Source: JAKBCQ01 sp021807585 (lineage in GTDB: Bacteria; Planctomycetota; Planctomycetia; Isosphaerales; Isosphaeraceae). Taken from it: a stretch of 8,716 bases of DNA. Position numbers and translations under genes: made by a program. Below are positions 1 through 6,979 of the stretch, one piece after another. The notes below the pieces were generated by a model. The model was not told where the DNA came from. It made no database searches and saw only the letters and a program-made list of their open reading frames with translations. The number at the start of each line of letters is the position of its first letter. Positions within the stretch are counted from its first letter, which is position 1. The stretch spans positions 1 to 8,716 of the forward strand of contig DAHWFG010000009.1 of the NCBI GenBank assembly GCA_027325115.1, read 5' to 3'.

Positions 1-399
1 GAGGAAAGGCTCGCGGACGCTAAGGTTCTTCTTGAGGCGGAACGATGGACCGCGGCTTATTATCTTTCGGGTTATTCTTTGGAGTGCGGACTCAAAGCAT
101 GTTTGCTAGTTTATCTCGATAAGACCGGTAAGATATTTGAAGATCGAGGATATTTGAGAAGTCTCGCGGATTGTTGGACACACGATCTCGAAAGGTTGAT
201 CGGTTTGGCGGGACTGAAGCAGGATCATGGGAATCAGATCGGATTGAATTCTTCTTTCAGGAATAATTGGTCGATCGCGAAGGATTGGAAAGAGACGAGC
301 CGATACGATGAGATAACCAAAGAGAAAGCCGAAGGATTGTTTAAAGCGATCGCCGACGTTCCCGACGGAGTTTATCAATGGATACAGCGGTATTGGTAG
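1..399 (+). CDS. HEPN-domain protein, 5' truncated by window edge
   Basis: The reading frame is open from base 1, so the true start lies upstream; 132 residues are visible. Residues 3-37 (RLADAKVLLEAERW, then AAYYLSGYSLECGLKAC) match the first helices of HEPN proteins, in which an Ala/Tyr-rich helix precedes an E-C-(A/G)-L-K-A motif. Residues 60-71 (THDLERLIGLAGL) match the second conserved block, with His61 as the likely active-site histidine. A strict R-x4-6-H motif is not evident; the nearest Arg (53) is eight residues before His61. HEPN proteins are all-helical and are often RNases in toxin-antitoxin or defence modules, though some are non-catalytic. The gene overlaps the next one by 22 bases, so the two are probably co-translated. 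Base composition is much more AT-rich than the genes from 1383 on (about 40% GC at 61-120 against about 67% at 1501-1560), suggesting horizontal origin. HEPN assignment is fairly sure; RNase activity is inference. Confidence 0.82.
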   Translation, partial: EERLADAKVLLEAERWTAAYYLSGYSLECGLKACLLVYLDKTGKIFEDRGYLRSLADCWTHDLERLIGLAGLKQDHGNQIGLNSSFRNNWSIAKDWKETSRYDEITKEKAEGLFKAIADVPDGVYQWIQRYW

Positions 400-1112
400 A
401 GAAACTGATCAAGGACGGTCGTCTGCTCGTCGACAAGCTGTTGAAAAGCGGCTTCAATTTGATCGCGGCCTTCTGGATTAAACCCGTAGATGATGAACGC
501 TGGTATCTCTATTTAATTTCTGGTAGTGTGGATCAAATCGGATTGAAGGCCGCTTACTCGGCCGTCGGCGAGCAACTTCAATCGATTCCAGATTGCTGGA
601 TCTCGCCCACTCAAATCAAGTTGATCGACGAACGGAACAAGATCGCGCTCGACGTGGTTCGTTTTCTCAATCTCTTCCCTGGTCGCCGACCGAACCCGCT
701 GCTTTTAAACAGCGTGGGTTCGATCTCGATCGATGAATTCCACCTGTTGTATCCCGATTTCGAGACCCCCTGGCCGCGTCAAGCGTTTGAAGTGATTTAT
801 CGGCGAAACGACGCCGATTCGCGCTGGACTTCCGAAGTTCAACCGCGACAAATTTATTCGAACATCCGGTTCGAAGGCGCGGTTTCGTATTCATCCGGGC
901 TCTGGAACGGCGATTTAAACGCGGAAGCCGAAAATTATGCGAGCGTCACCGTGATGATCGCGATCGATCCCAAAATCGTCGGTACGTCGATCATGGATCG
1001 TCCGGAATTCCAAAGTATGCTCAAAGAACAGGTGCGAAAAACCGCGGACGAACTCTTTAAATCCAAACATCCCGAAGCCGAGATCGTACCTGTCGACGAT
1101 CATACTTATTAA
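378..1112 (+). CDS. Uncharacterised HEPN-partner protein, 244 aa
   Basis: The ATG at 378 has a GGAG Shine-Dalgarno at 367-370 and lies inside the end of the HEPN gene, in a different frame, which implies translational coupling. No named domain is recognised. Residues 8-60 (LVEKLIKDGRLLVDKLLKSGF, then a hydrophobic strand and W-Y-L-Y-L) resemble the small partner proteins often encoded beside this HEPN type, which carry a helix followed by a sheet ending near a conserved AY. The C-terminal half (about 130-244) adds a second segment of unknown role, ending in an acidic tail. No signal peptide or membrane helix is visible; the protein is probably cytoplasmic. It could be an antitoxin or regulator of the HEPN protein, but it is not a MNT nucleotidyltransferase, since there is no G-S-x10-D-x-D motif. 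The reading frame is confident; the function is unknown. Confidence 0.8.
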   Translation: MDTAVLVEKLIKDGRLLVDKLLKSGFNLIAAFWIKPVDDERWYLYLISGSVDQIGLKAAYSAVGEQLQSIPDCWISPTQIKLIDERNKIALDVVRFLNLFPGRRPNPLLLNSVGSISIDEFHLLYPDFETPWPRQAFEVIYRRNDADSRWTSEVQPRQIYSNIRFEGAVSYSSGLWNGDLNAEAENYASVTVMIAIDPKIVGTSIMDRPEFQSMLKEQVRKTADELFKSKHPEAEIVPVDDHTY

Positions 1113-1382
1113 GATAATTTGATCGACAAATGCAAGACTCCGTTTCGAGCTTTCGTTTGAAGATATTCATCGTTTTGGAATCGTCCTCTTCCTCGCCGAT
1201 TTCGCTTGCTTCACGGTCGACTCGGGTTTAGAAAGGTCGACGTGCGGGGGCGGGATCGCGGGTTGAAAATATCGCCCCTCGGGCGGCTTGATTCGTTGCT
1301 CTCGGATCGCGCCGCGGCTACGATCGCGAAATTGAAGTTCCTCGTTCGTTTCCCATTAAGTTGGTTATGGAGTGTTCTTGGC
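1113..1382. other. Intergenic, no gene supported
   Basis: This stretch separates the HEPN module from the cupin gene. The cupin frame stays open back to a TTG at 1206, but the extra 59 residues look unlike a cupin N-terminus and the start at 1383 has its own ribosome-binding site. A small G+C hairpin, CGCCC-CTC-GGGCG at 1273-1285, is present without a following T-run and is at best a weak terminator for the upstream pair. The palindrome GTCGAC occurs twice, near 1217 and 1238. No convincing -35/-10 pair was found. Confidence 0.4.
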
Positions 1383-2618
1383 ATGGCCGATACGCGACTT
1401 CACGCCCGCGCTCGCGCGGCGATCGACGCGGGAGAGGGAATTTTACGACTGGCGCCGACGTGGGTGCCGCGCTCGTTCCTGATGCCCGGCGGTCGGCTCA
1501 AGCTCGCCCCTCAAGACCTCTACGCCCTGGGAACGCATCGCGGCGGCATCGACGAACGCTGGTTCGCGTCGACGACCCCCGCCGCCAACGAAGGCGCGCC
1601 CGCCGACGAAGGGCTCAGTTATGTCGTCCATGAAGGCGATCGCTTCACCCTCAAAGACGCGATCGACCTCTTCGGCGGCGAACTGATCGGCGAGGCGATC
1701 TGGAACAAATACAAGCGCTGGCCGGTTTACAGCAAATTTTTCGACAACCTCGGCCCGATTCCCCATCACATGCATCAAACCCAGGCGCAGGCCGAGCGCG
1801 TCGGTCGCGAGGGAAAACCCGAAAGCTATTATTTCCCTCCCCAACTCAATTGGACGGGTAATCACTTTCCTTATACGTTTATGGGCCTCGAGCCCGGAAC
1901 CTCGAAGAGCGACATCCGTCGTTGCCTTGAACGGTGGAACGAGGGGGATAACGGAATCATCGATTATTCCAAGGCGTATCGCCTTAAGCCCGGAACGGGC
2001 TGGCTGATTCCCCCCGCGGTCCTCCACGCCCCCGGGTCGCTCGTCACGTACGAGCCGCAATGGGGTTCGGACGTCTTCGGCATGTATCAATCGATGGTTG
2101 AAGGCCGCCGCGTTCCGTGGGAGCTCCTCGTCAAAGACGTCCCCGAAGACAAACACCACGACCTCGATTACCTCGTCGATCAGCTCGATTGGGCCAAGAA
2201 CGTCGACCCGGAATTCAAAAATCACAATTATCTTGAACCGATCGTCCATTCGGGGGGCGACGATCAAGAATATGTGGACAAATGGGTTGTTTATGGAACG
2301 ATCGACGGCGCGCAGCTCTTCAGCGCACGCGAGCTGACGATCAAGCCGGGGGGTTCGGCGACGATCAAGGACGACGGAGCCTACGGTCTGATCGTGACTC
2401 AGGGGAGCGGTAAGATCGGCTCGCTCGCGGTCGACAGTCCGATTTACATCCGTTACGGCGAGACGACCAAAGACGAGGTCTTCGTCTCGGCGAAACGCGC
2501 CGCGGCGGGAGTGACGTTCCGAAACGAAGGCGCCGAGCCGTTCGTCAGCCTCCGTTACTTCGGCCCCGACGTTCATCGAAGCCTCCCCGCGGTGGGAGAT
2601 CATCGCCGGGGGCGCTGA
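1383..2618 (+). CDS. Cupin protein, phosphomannose isomerase-like
   Basis: This encodes a 411-aa cytoplasmic protein. The ATG at 1383 is preferred over an upstream TTG because GGAG at 1369-1372 sits 10 bases before it and the protein then begins with a plausible N-terminus. Residues 123-131 (L-G-P-I-P-H-H-M-H) supply a His-x-His metal pair; residues 145-147 (KPE) and H215 in a P-P-A-V-L-H-A segment complete the likely cupin site (H129, H131, E147, H215). The order HxH, then KPE/KTE, then PxGxxH is that of type I mannose-6-phosphate isomerases (ManA). A second, degenerate cupin barrel seems to lie at about 300-395. Known family members interconvert aldose and ketose phosphates using a divalent metal; the substrate here is unknown and need not be mannose-6-phosphate. 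Its neighbours are a TIM-barrel isomerase and sugar oxidoreductase genes, so a role in sugar catabolism is inferred. An ordinary cupin with no isomerase activity is the alternative. Confidence 0.8.
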   Translation: MADTRLHARARAAIDAGEGILRLAPTWVPRSFLMPGGRLKLAPQDLYALGTHRGGIDERWFASTTPAANEGAPADEGLSYVVHEGDRFTLKDAIDLFGGELIGEAIWNKYKRWPVYSKFFDNLGPIPHHMHQTQAQAERVGREGKPESYYFPPQLNWTGNHFPYTFMGLEPGTSKSDIRRCLERWNEGDNGIIDYSKAYRLKPGTGWLIPPAVLHAPGSLVTYEPQWGSDVFGMYQSMVEGRRVPWELLVKDVPEDKHHDLDYLVDQLDWAKNVDPEFKNHNYLEPIVHSGGDDQEYVDKWVVYGTIDGAQLFSARELTIKPGGSATIKDDGAYGLIVTQGSGKIGSLAVDSPIYIRYGETTKDEVFVSAKRAAAGVTFRNEGAEPFVSLRYFGPDVHRSLPAVGDHRRGR

Positions 2619-2636
2619 GACCGCGATCGAGATCGA

Positions 2637-2677
2637 CCGATCCGCCGAACGTTCACTCGCTTGAACGCGCGGATCGG
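2637..2677 (+). terminator. Bipartite hairpin, possible terminator or processing site
   Basis: The outer stem has nine base pairs (CCGATCCGC at 2637-2645 with GCGGATCGG at 2669-2677). After a small asymmetric internal loop comes an inner stem of six (CGTTCA at 2650-2655 with TGAACG at 2662-2667), closed by a six-base loop, CTCGCT. It begins 18 bases after the cupin stop codon. There is no immediate T-run, only AT-rich DNA about 10-25 bases on, so Rho-independent termination is not certain. It could instead be an RNA stability element between two co-transcribed genes. Confidence 0.45.
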
Positions 2678-2745
2678 AATCATGCTTAATTCCTCGTTAT
2701 TTTATCTCGCCGATATTTTCATGGAACTCTCGGAGAATTCGATCG

Positions 2746-3816
2746 ATGAGCCGAGCGCATCTGAACGATCTTCCCAGGCTGCACAACGCGGCGTGGCCGG
2801 GAGTCGTCGGTAAAGGGGAGGGTTCGGAACCGCCGATCGACCTCGACACGATGCTCGATCTCACCGCGGCGGCCGAGGTCGACGGGGTCAAGTTCGACGG
2901 TGTCGATTTATTTTTATTTGAACCGCATGTTGATATCAACGCATCCGACGACGACTTGAAGCGGCTCGCCGACAAGGCGCGGGCGAAGGGGCTTGTGATC
3001 GGCAGCGTCGTCGCTCCCGTTTGGCCGCCGACGGGAGGGGGATCGGCGCTCGATCCCGGCGAGGGTCGGAGCCGATTTCTCGATCAGGTGCGGAAGGGAT
3101 GTCGAATCGCCAAGAAATTGCGCGAGCTCGGCGTTCGGCCTTATGGAATCGTGCGGATTGATTCGGCGTGCGGCGTGGCTGATTGGGCGGTCGACCCCGA
3201 GGGGAATCAACAAAGGATCGCCGAAACGTTCAAAGCCGCGGCCAAAATCGCCCGCGATCACGGCGAACGGATCGCCGCCGAGGGGGAGATCTGCTGGGGC
3301 GGGATGCATTCGTGGCGCAAGATGGTCGATCTGCTCGAACGCGTCGGCGAGCCCGAGACGCTCGGCTTTCAAGCGGATATGGCTCATACGCTTTTATATA
3401 CATTGGGTGAGAACGCACCCGACGATCGGATTCTTCCCCTCGATTTCGACTGGAGCGACTCCGCGACGCTCGACGACGCCCTCCGTACGCTCACACGCGC
3501 GCTCCGCCCGTGGACGATCGATTTTCACGTGGCGCAGAACGACGCGAGCGTGTTTGGATCGGGCTCGCACGATCACACGGGAAGACACTGCCTCGCGAAC
3601 GACCCCAAGGGAAAGCTCGACATCCCCCGCCACGCGGGCTTTTGGCTCCGCGACGAAACCGGCGCGCTTGTTAATCAATTTCAGCACATTTGTTGGGATG
3701 GTTGTATGTTCCCGAACGCGGTGATGAAGGATCCCCGAACCTGGAACGACGTCCTCGCGGCGATGATCGCGGTTCGCGATGCGCACGGCTCGATTTCTTC
3801 GCCGCGATCGGCGTGA
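2746..3816 (+). CDS. TIM-barrel sugar isomerase/epimerase-like protein
   Basis: This 356-aa protein has its ATG at 2746, with GGAG at 2732-2735 about 10 bases upstream. It belongs to the xylose isomerase-like (AP endonuclease family 2) TIM-barrel superfamily. Beta-strand ends carry the expected acidic/His ligands in order: E179/E181 in A-A-E-G-E-I-C-W, D211 in F-Q-A-D-M-A-H, H261 in D-F-H-V-A-Q-N-D, and a final cluster H275-D276-H277, with D318 in C-W-D-G-C possibly completing the site. Family members bind one or two divalent metals and interconvert or cleave sugars, inosose-type cyclitols or their phosphates. At 356 aa it is longer than the usual 260-300 aa, with an extended loop before strand 8 (about 268-310). 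The gene lies between the cupin and DUF4058 genes on the same strand, 96 bases before the latter. Barrel assignment is firm; the exact reaction is not known. Confidence 0.85.
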   Translation: MSRAHLNDLPRLHNAAWPGVVGKGEGSEPPIDLDTMLDLTAAAEVDGVKFDGVDLFLFEPHVDINASDDDLKRLADKARAKGLVIGSVVAPVWPPTGGGSALDPGEGRSRFLDQVRKGCRIAKKLRELGVRPYGIVRIDSACGVADWAVDPEGNQQRIAETFKAAAKIARDHGERIAAEGEICWGGMHSWRKMVDLLERVGEPETLGFQADMAHTLLYTLGENAPDDRILPLDFDWSDSATLDDALRTLTRALRPWTIDFHVAQNDASVFGSGSHDHTGRHCLANDPKGKLDIPRHAGFWLRDETGALVNQFQHICWDGCMFPNAVMKDPRTWNDVLAAMIAVRDAHGSISSPRSA

Positions 3817-3912
3817 AGGGCGAGTTTACCCCTCGACGAATCAAACCGAACCGATCCGAACTCCTTCAATACTTCACGAGTGATCCAACAAGATCCAAAA
3901 TAGGAGCGGAAA

Positions 3913-4710
3913 ATGACGTCCCCGTTCCCAGGCATGGATCCTTATTTAGAAAATCCGAACATGTGGCGCGGAGTTCATCACTGGTTCATCACCGCCTCGG
4001 CCGAGCAGCTTCAACCGCAACCGACCCCGCGCGGGTATTATGTCGACGTCGAAAGCAGGGTCTGGTTGGAATCGCCGGAACGATCGGTTTATCCCGATCT
4101 TTCGTTGCTCATTCCCGCCGATGCGATAACCGTTGAAAAGCAAACCGAAAAGGCGTCGTCCTTCGAGGTCGCCGACCTTCCCGTGAAGATCCGCGTGGTC
4201 GAGAACGAGGTTCGCGAAAATTATCTTCAGATTTACGAGCGATCGACAAATAAATTAATCATTGGAATTGAATTCGTTTCTCCGAGCAATAAGTCGAATC
4301 GAACGGCGCGCAAGCTTTATTTAAAAAAACGCAACGAGCCGCTCGAGACGGGGATTAACGTCGTCGAGATCGATTTGCTTCGCGAGGGAAAATCGATCGT
4401 ACGTCTCCCCGCGTCGATCGTCGACCGAATACCCCGGCCTTATTATCTGGTGAACATGATTCGGGCCGAGGGAGAAGAGTATGAATTTCATCCGATCGAC
4501 GTGCGACGTCGATTGCCGAGGGTGGGCGTGCCGTTAAAACCGGGAGAGCCCGATGTGGTTTTGGATCTTCAATCGGCGCGTGATCGCGTGTACGAGGCGG
4601 GTGCGTATCGCAATCGGATCGACTACAATCGCGATCCCGTTCCCCCGCCACCCCCGGCTTACGCCGATTGGCGGCGCGAGACGGTCACGAGGGGAGGGTC
4701 GGCGACATGA
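3913..4710 (+). CDS. DUF4058 family protein
   Basis: This 265-aa protein starts at an ATG six bases after a clear AGGAG (3902-3906). The N-terminus, residues 1-24 (S-P-F-P-G-M-D-P-Y-L-E, then W and V-H-H-W-F), is the signature of the DUF4058 family, common in planctomycetes and cyanobacteria. Further family landmarks are Y-P-D-L at 60-63, I-E-F-V-S-P-S-N-K at 119-127, V-E-I-D-L-L-R at 151-157, P-Y-Y-L-V at 176-180, and the end block I-D-Y-N-R-D-P-V-P-P at 236-245. Function is not established. The order P-D, then E-x-x-S-P-S-x-K resembles PD-(D/E)XK nucleases such as Uma2-type proteins; this is inference. It sits among sugar-enzyme genes without an obvious metabolic role. The stop codon overlaps an ATG (ATGA at 4707-4710) that begins a possible 37-codon ORF. 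Confidence 0.93.
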   Translation: MTSPFPGMDPYLENPNMWRGVHHWFITASAEQLQPQPTPRGYYVDVESRVWLESPERSVYPDLSLLIPADAITVEKQTEKASSFEVADLPVKIRVVENEVRENYLQIYERSTNKLIIGIEFVSPSNKSNRTARKLYLKKRNEPLETGINVVEIDLLREGKSIVRLPASIVDRIPRPYYLVNMIRAEGEEYEFHPIDVRRRLPRVGVPLKPGEPDVVLDLQSARDRVYEAGAYRNRIDYNRDPVPPPPPAYADWRRETVTRGGSAT

Positions 4711-4820
4711 ACGGATCCGCCGCGAGCGAAAGCCGAACGGAACGATATTTTGACGTCAAGATCGCGATCGGCGCGGGTCGTCGGCGCGATCAAGAGGAGA
4801 ACAGGAGAGCATATGTCTAA
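4707..4820 (+). CDS. Possible 37-codon coupling ORF
   Basis: The ATG overlaps the DUF4058 stop codon (ATGA) and is preceded by a strong purine-rich site, GGGGAGGG at 4691-4698, at suitable spacing. The ORF ends with TAA at 4818-4820, eight bases inside the oxidoreductase gene, whose ATG is at 4813. The peptide is hydrophilic and Arg/Glu-rich, with no recognisable domain, signal or membrane segment. If translated, it would link translation of DUF4058 to that of the oxidoreductase. The good Shine-Dalgarno could equally be fortuitous. Coding status is uncertain. Confidence 0.25.
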   Translation: MNGSAASESRTERYFDVKIAIGAGRRRDQEENRRAYV

Positions 4821-5961
4821 GCAAAAGCCGCTCAACATCGGGCTCGTAGGCTACGGGTTCATGGGTCGAACGCATTCGAACGCTTACAAGCGAGTGAACG
4901 ATTTTTTCGAGCTCGCGCATCGCCCCGTGCTCAAGGCGGTTTGCGGACGAACCGAAGCGGGAGCGAAAAAGTTCGCCGAAACGTGGGGTTACGAATCGGT
5001 CGAGACCGATTGGCGCAAGCTTGTCGAACGTAAAGATATCGATGCGATCGATATCTGCACGCCCAACAACACGCACTCCGAGATCGCACTCGCCGCCGCA
5101 GCCGCGGGGAAGATGATCCTCTGCGAAAAGCCGCTTTCCATGAATCTCAAGGAGGGGAGCGCGATGGCCGACGCGGTCGAGAAGGCCGGCGTTCGCAACA
5201 CCGTTTGGTACAATTACCGGCGCGTACCCGCGGTGACGCTTGCCAAATCGTTGATCGACGAGGGAAAGCTCGGTCGCATTTTTCATTATCGCGCCAATTT
5301 CTTGCAGGATTGGACGATCTCGGCCGATCTCCCCCAGGGGGGCGCGGGGCTATGGCGGCTTGACGCCGCCGCGGCGGGCTCGGGCGTAACGGGAGACCTG
5401 CTCGCTCATTGCATCGACACCGCGATCTGGCTCAACGGATCGATCGGCACGGTTTGCTCGATGACCGAAACGTTCGTTAAAGAGCGTAAGCATACCCTTA
5501 CGGGAAAGGTCGAGCCCGTCGGAATCGACGACGCCTGCGCGTTCATGTGTCGGTTCGACAACGGGTCGCTCGGGTTGTTCGAATCGACCCGGTACGCTCG
5601 CGGCCACAAGGCGTTGTACACGTTCGAGGTCAACGGCGAAAAGGCTTCGCTCAAATGGGATCTCCACGATTTGCACAGGCTTCAATATTTTGATCATCGC
5701 GACGATTCCGCGCTCCGCGGCTGGCGGTCGATTCACGTCACCGATGGCGAACATCCTTATATGAACAGATGGTGGGTTCCCGGCTTGCAGATCGGTTATG
5801 AGCACACTTTTGTGCATCAGGTCGCCGATTTTCTGGCGGATCTGGCGGCGGATCGGCCGACTTCGCCGACGTTTCGCGAGGCGCTCTCGACACAAGCGGT
5901 GTGCGACGCGGTTCTCGACTCGGCCGAGGTGGGAACTTGGCAAACGGTGATCCCGGTTTGA
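4813..5961 (+). CDS. Gfo/Idh/MocA family NAD(P)-dependent oxidoreductase
   Basis: The ATG at 4813 follows AGGAG (4803-4807) by five bases and gives a 382-aa protein beginning M-S-K-Q-K-P-L-N-I-G. An in-frame alternative upstream at 4750 lacks these signals. Residues 7-18 (L-N-I-G-L-V-G-Y-G-F-M-G) form the Rossmann dinucleotide-binding motif; E105-K106-P107 is the family EKP motif, with the catalytic-site Lys106. The C-terminal alpha/beta domain carries G194-D195-L-L-A-H199-C-I-D202, the usual substrate-side His region. Members oxidise or reduce hydroxyls of sugars, cyclitols and glycosides. The long conserved stretches (W-Y-N-Y-R-R at 132-137, G-W-R-S-I-H-V-T at 303-310) fit a subtype I know from planctomycetes; its substrate is unknown. 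Length is typical and the frame intact. It probably acts with the neighbouring epimerase and isomerases on a keto-sugar intermediate; that is inference. Confidence 0.93.
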   Translation: MSKQKPLNIGLVGYGFMGRTHSNAYKRVNDFFELAHRPVLKAVCGRTEAGAKKFAETWGYESVETDWRKLVERKDIDAIDICTPNNTHSEIALAAAAAGKMILCEKPLSMNLKEGSAMADAVEKAGVRNTVWYNYRRVPAVTLAKSLIDEGKLGRIFHYRANFLQDWTISADLPQGGAGLWRLDAAAAGSGVTGDLLAHCIDTAIWLNGSIGTVCSMTETFVKERKHTLTGKVEPVGIDDACAFMCRFDNGSLGLFESTRYARGHKALYTFEVNGEKASLKWDLHDLHRLQYFDHRDDSALRGWRSIHVTDGEHPYMNRWWVPGLQIGYEHTFVHQVADFLADLAADRPTSPTFREALSTQAVCDAVLDSAEVGTWQTVIPV

Positions 5962-5964
5962 CGT

Positions 5965-5993
5965 CGATTCGAAGATCGACGATGATCGAATCG
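5965..5993 (+). terminator. Hairpin just after the oxidoreductase gene
   Basis: CGATTCGA (5965-5972) pairs perfectly with TCGAATCG (5986-5993) across a 13-base loop, starting three bases after the TGA. There is no T-run afterwards, so it is a weak terminator candidate at best. It may act as a 3'-end stabiliser, or simply reflect the CGATCG/TCGA richness of this DNA. Confidence 0.28.
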
Positions 5994-6058
5994 TGGTCGC
6001 ACGAAGAGATCGAACAAAAGCGGGATCTTCCGATCCAAGAATTCGATCGGAGCAATCG

Positions 6059-6523
6059 ATGTCAAGGCTCGTTTTTTATCGGCAGAAACGGAACGACGGA
6101 TCGATCCGTACCGGGGTCGAACTCGACGACGAAACGATCGCTCATCAATTTGAAGAACCGACGGGAGATCGCGACCCGGTCTTGCTTTGGTATGTCGATT
6201 TGCGCTGCGAAGGATCGGGCGTCCCTTCGGAACCAAAGGCCGCGGCGCTTTGGTTGTTGGATCAATCGCTAACGATTCGGCACGGTTTTCGTCGATTCGC
6301 CGAGAAAATGCGATTCGGCGCCGACGTCGATCTCTATTCGATCAGATGGAGCGAATTCGAAAGTCTTCCAGACGACGTCGAAATGACGATCGTCTGTTCG
6401 GCTTCGAATCGCATCGCCGCTCGCGGCCTCGCCGAAATCCTCGCGGATATCGGCGATCGTTGGCGAGAGATCCTCGTCGACGAATTGGATATCGTTATCG
6501 AGTCGCAACATGTTTCTCAATAA
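6059..6523 (+). CDS. Uncharacterised 154-aa protein upstream of PIN gene
   Basis: The ATG at 6059 has GGAG at 6049-6052, six bases away; an upstream in-frame start at 5993 lacks a good site. The protein is soluble, with no signal or membrane segment. Visible landmarks are L-V-F-Y-R-Q near residue 4, T-G-V-E-L-D-D at 18-24, L-L-W-Y-V-D-L-R-C at 42-50, and V-C-S-A-S near 110, suggesting a compact alpha/beta fold. No DNA-binding AbrB, RHH or Phd/YefM pattern typical of VapB antitoxins is seen. Only three bases separate its TAA from the PIN start, and the PIN gene has no Shine-Dalgarno of its own, so they are almost surely co-translated. It may be a non-canonical partner or antitoxin for the PIN protein; a protein with an unrelated role is possible. 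Confidence 0.75.
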   Translation: MSRLVFYRQKRNDGSIRTGVELDDETIAHQFEEPTGDRDPVLLWYVDLRCEGSGVPSEPKAAALWLLDQSLTIRHGFRRFAEKMRFGADVDLYSIRWSEFESLPDDVEMTIVCSASNRIAARGLAEILADIGDRWREILVDELDIVIESQHVSQ

Positions 6524-6526
6524 ATT

Positions 6527-6946
6527 ATGAAACGTGTACTTGATACCAATATTTTGATCGCACATTTTCTCGCTCTTCGTCCGCTCGCTGGAAAGGGAGC
6601 GAGCGACGCGGTATCGTCGGCGAGGAGGTTGATCGAGGATCGGGGAACCGACGAGATCGTTTCACCCGTCGAGGTCGAATTTTTATGCGGCGTGCTCGAT
6701 CGTCACGAGATGAGGCTACGAGAGGCGTTCTCGAGCGTCTTTAAGGTAATCGATGATCATTCGACGATACGCAAAGATTGGTCCGAAGCCGCGCGATACG
6801 CCAAGCATCCCGGTTTTCACGCGAGCCCGAGGGATCTCGGCGATTGTCTGGTGTCGGCGATCGCCGATCGACTCGGACGAGAAGTGATCAGCGACGACAA
6901 GGGACTTCATCGTCAACGAGGACGAACTCGACAAAAACGCCCTTAA
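6527..6946 (+). CDS. PIN-domain (VapC-like) ribonuclease, probable 3' frameshift
   Basis: This 139-aa ORF starts with M-K-R-V-L-D-T-N-I-L-I-A, the classic PIN N-terminus with catalytic D6 and N8. E51 in V-E-V-E-F-L-C-G, D106 in D-L-G-D-C-L-V-S-A-I-A and D123/D124 in I-S-D-D-K provide the remaining acidic residues of a metal-dependent single-strand RNase of VapC type. From residue 126 the sequence becomes an Arg-rich tail (H-R-Q-R-G-R-T-R-Q-K-R-P), unlike a PIN C-terminus. Dropping one G from GGG at 6901-6903 gives instead D-K-D-F-I-V-N-E-D-E-L-D-K and reads on to a TGA at 6981-6983. So the gene is probably frameshifted by one base (or the assembly has an error), though all catalytic residues precede the shift. 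It follows its partner gene after three bases. PIN assignment is sure; toxin function is inferred. Confidence 0.85.
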   Translation: MKRVLDTNILIAHFLALRPLAGKGASDAVSSARRLIEDRGTDEIVSPVEVEFLCGVLDRHEMRLREAFSSVFKVIDDHSTIRKDWSEAARYAKHPGFHASPRDLGDCLVSAIADRLGREVISDDKGLHRQRGRTRQKRP

Positions 6947-6979
6947 TCCCGAACGACGAATACCGCGTCGAATCTCGGT

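Noticed and set aside
1206..1382. N-terminal extension of the cupin gene from a TTG
   Set aside because: The extension has a poor start signal and an Arg/Gly-rich composition; the ATG at 1383 has GGAG at good spacing.
1443..2603. 386-aa open frame on the - strand opposite the cupin gene
   Set aside because: It is a mirror of a GC-rich coding region; the + strand has clear cupin motifs and a ribosome-binding site, while the antisense product shows no domain.
3690..4136. 148-aa + strand frame bridging the barrel and DUF4058 genes
   Set aside because: It overlaps both true genes out of frame, has no ribosome-binding site, and its product is Arg-rich and low in sense.
5350..5943. 197-aa - strand frame opposite the oxidoreductase
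   Set aside because: It lies wholly within a well-conserved Gfo/Idh/MocA gene and has no recognisable protein features.
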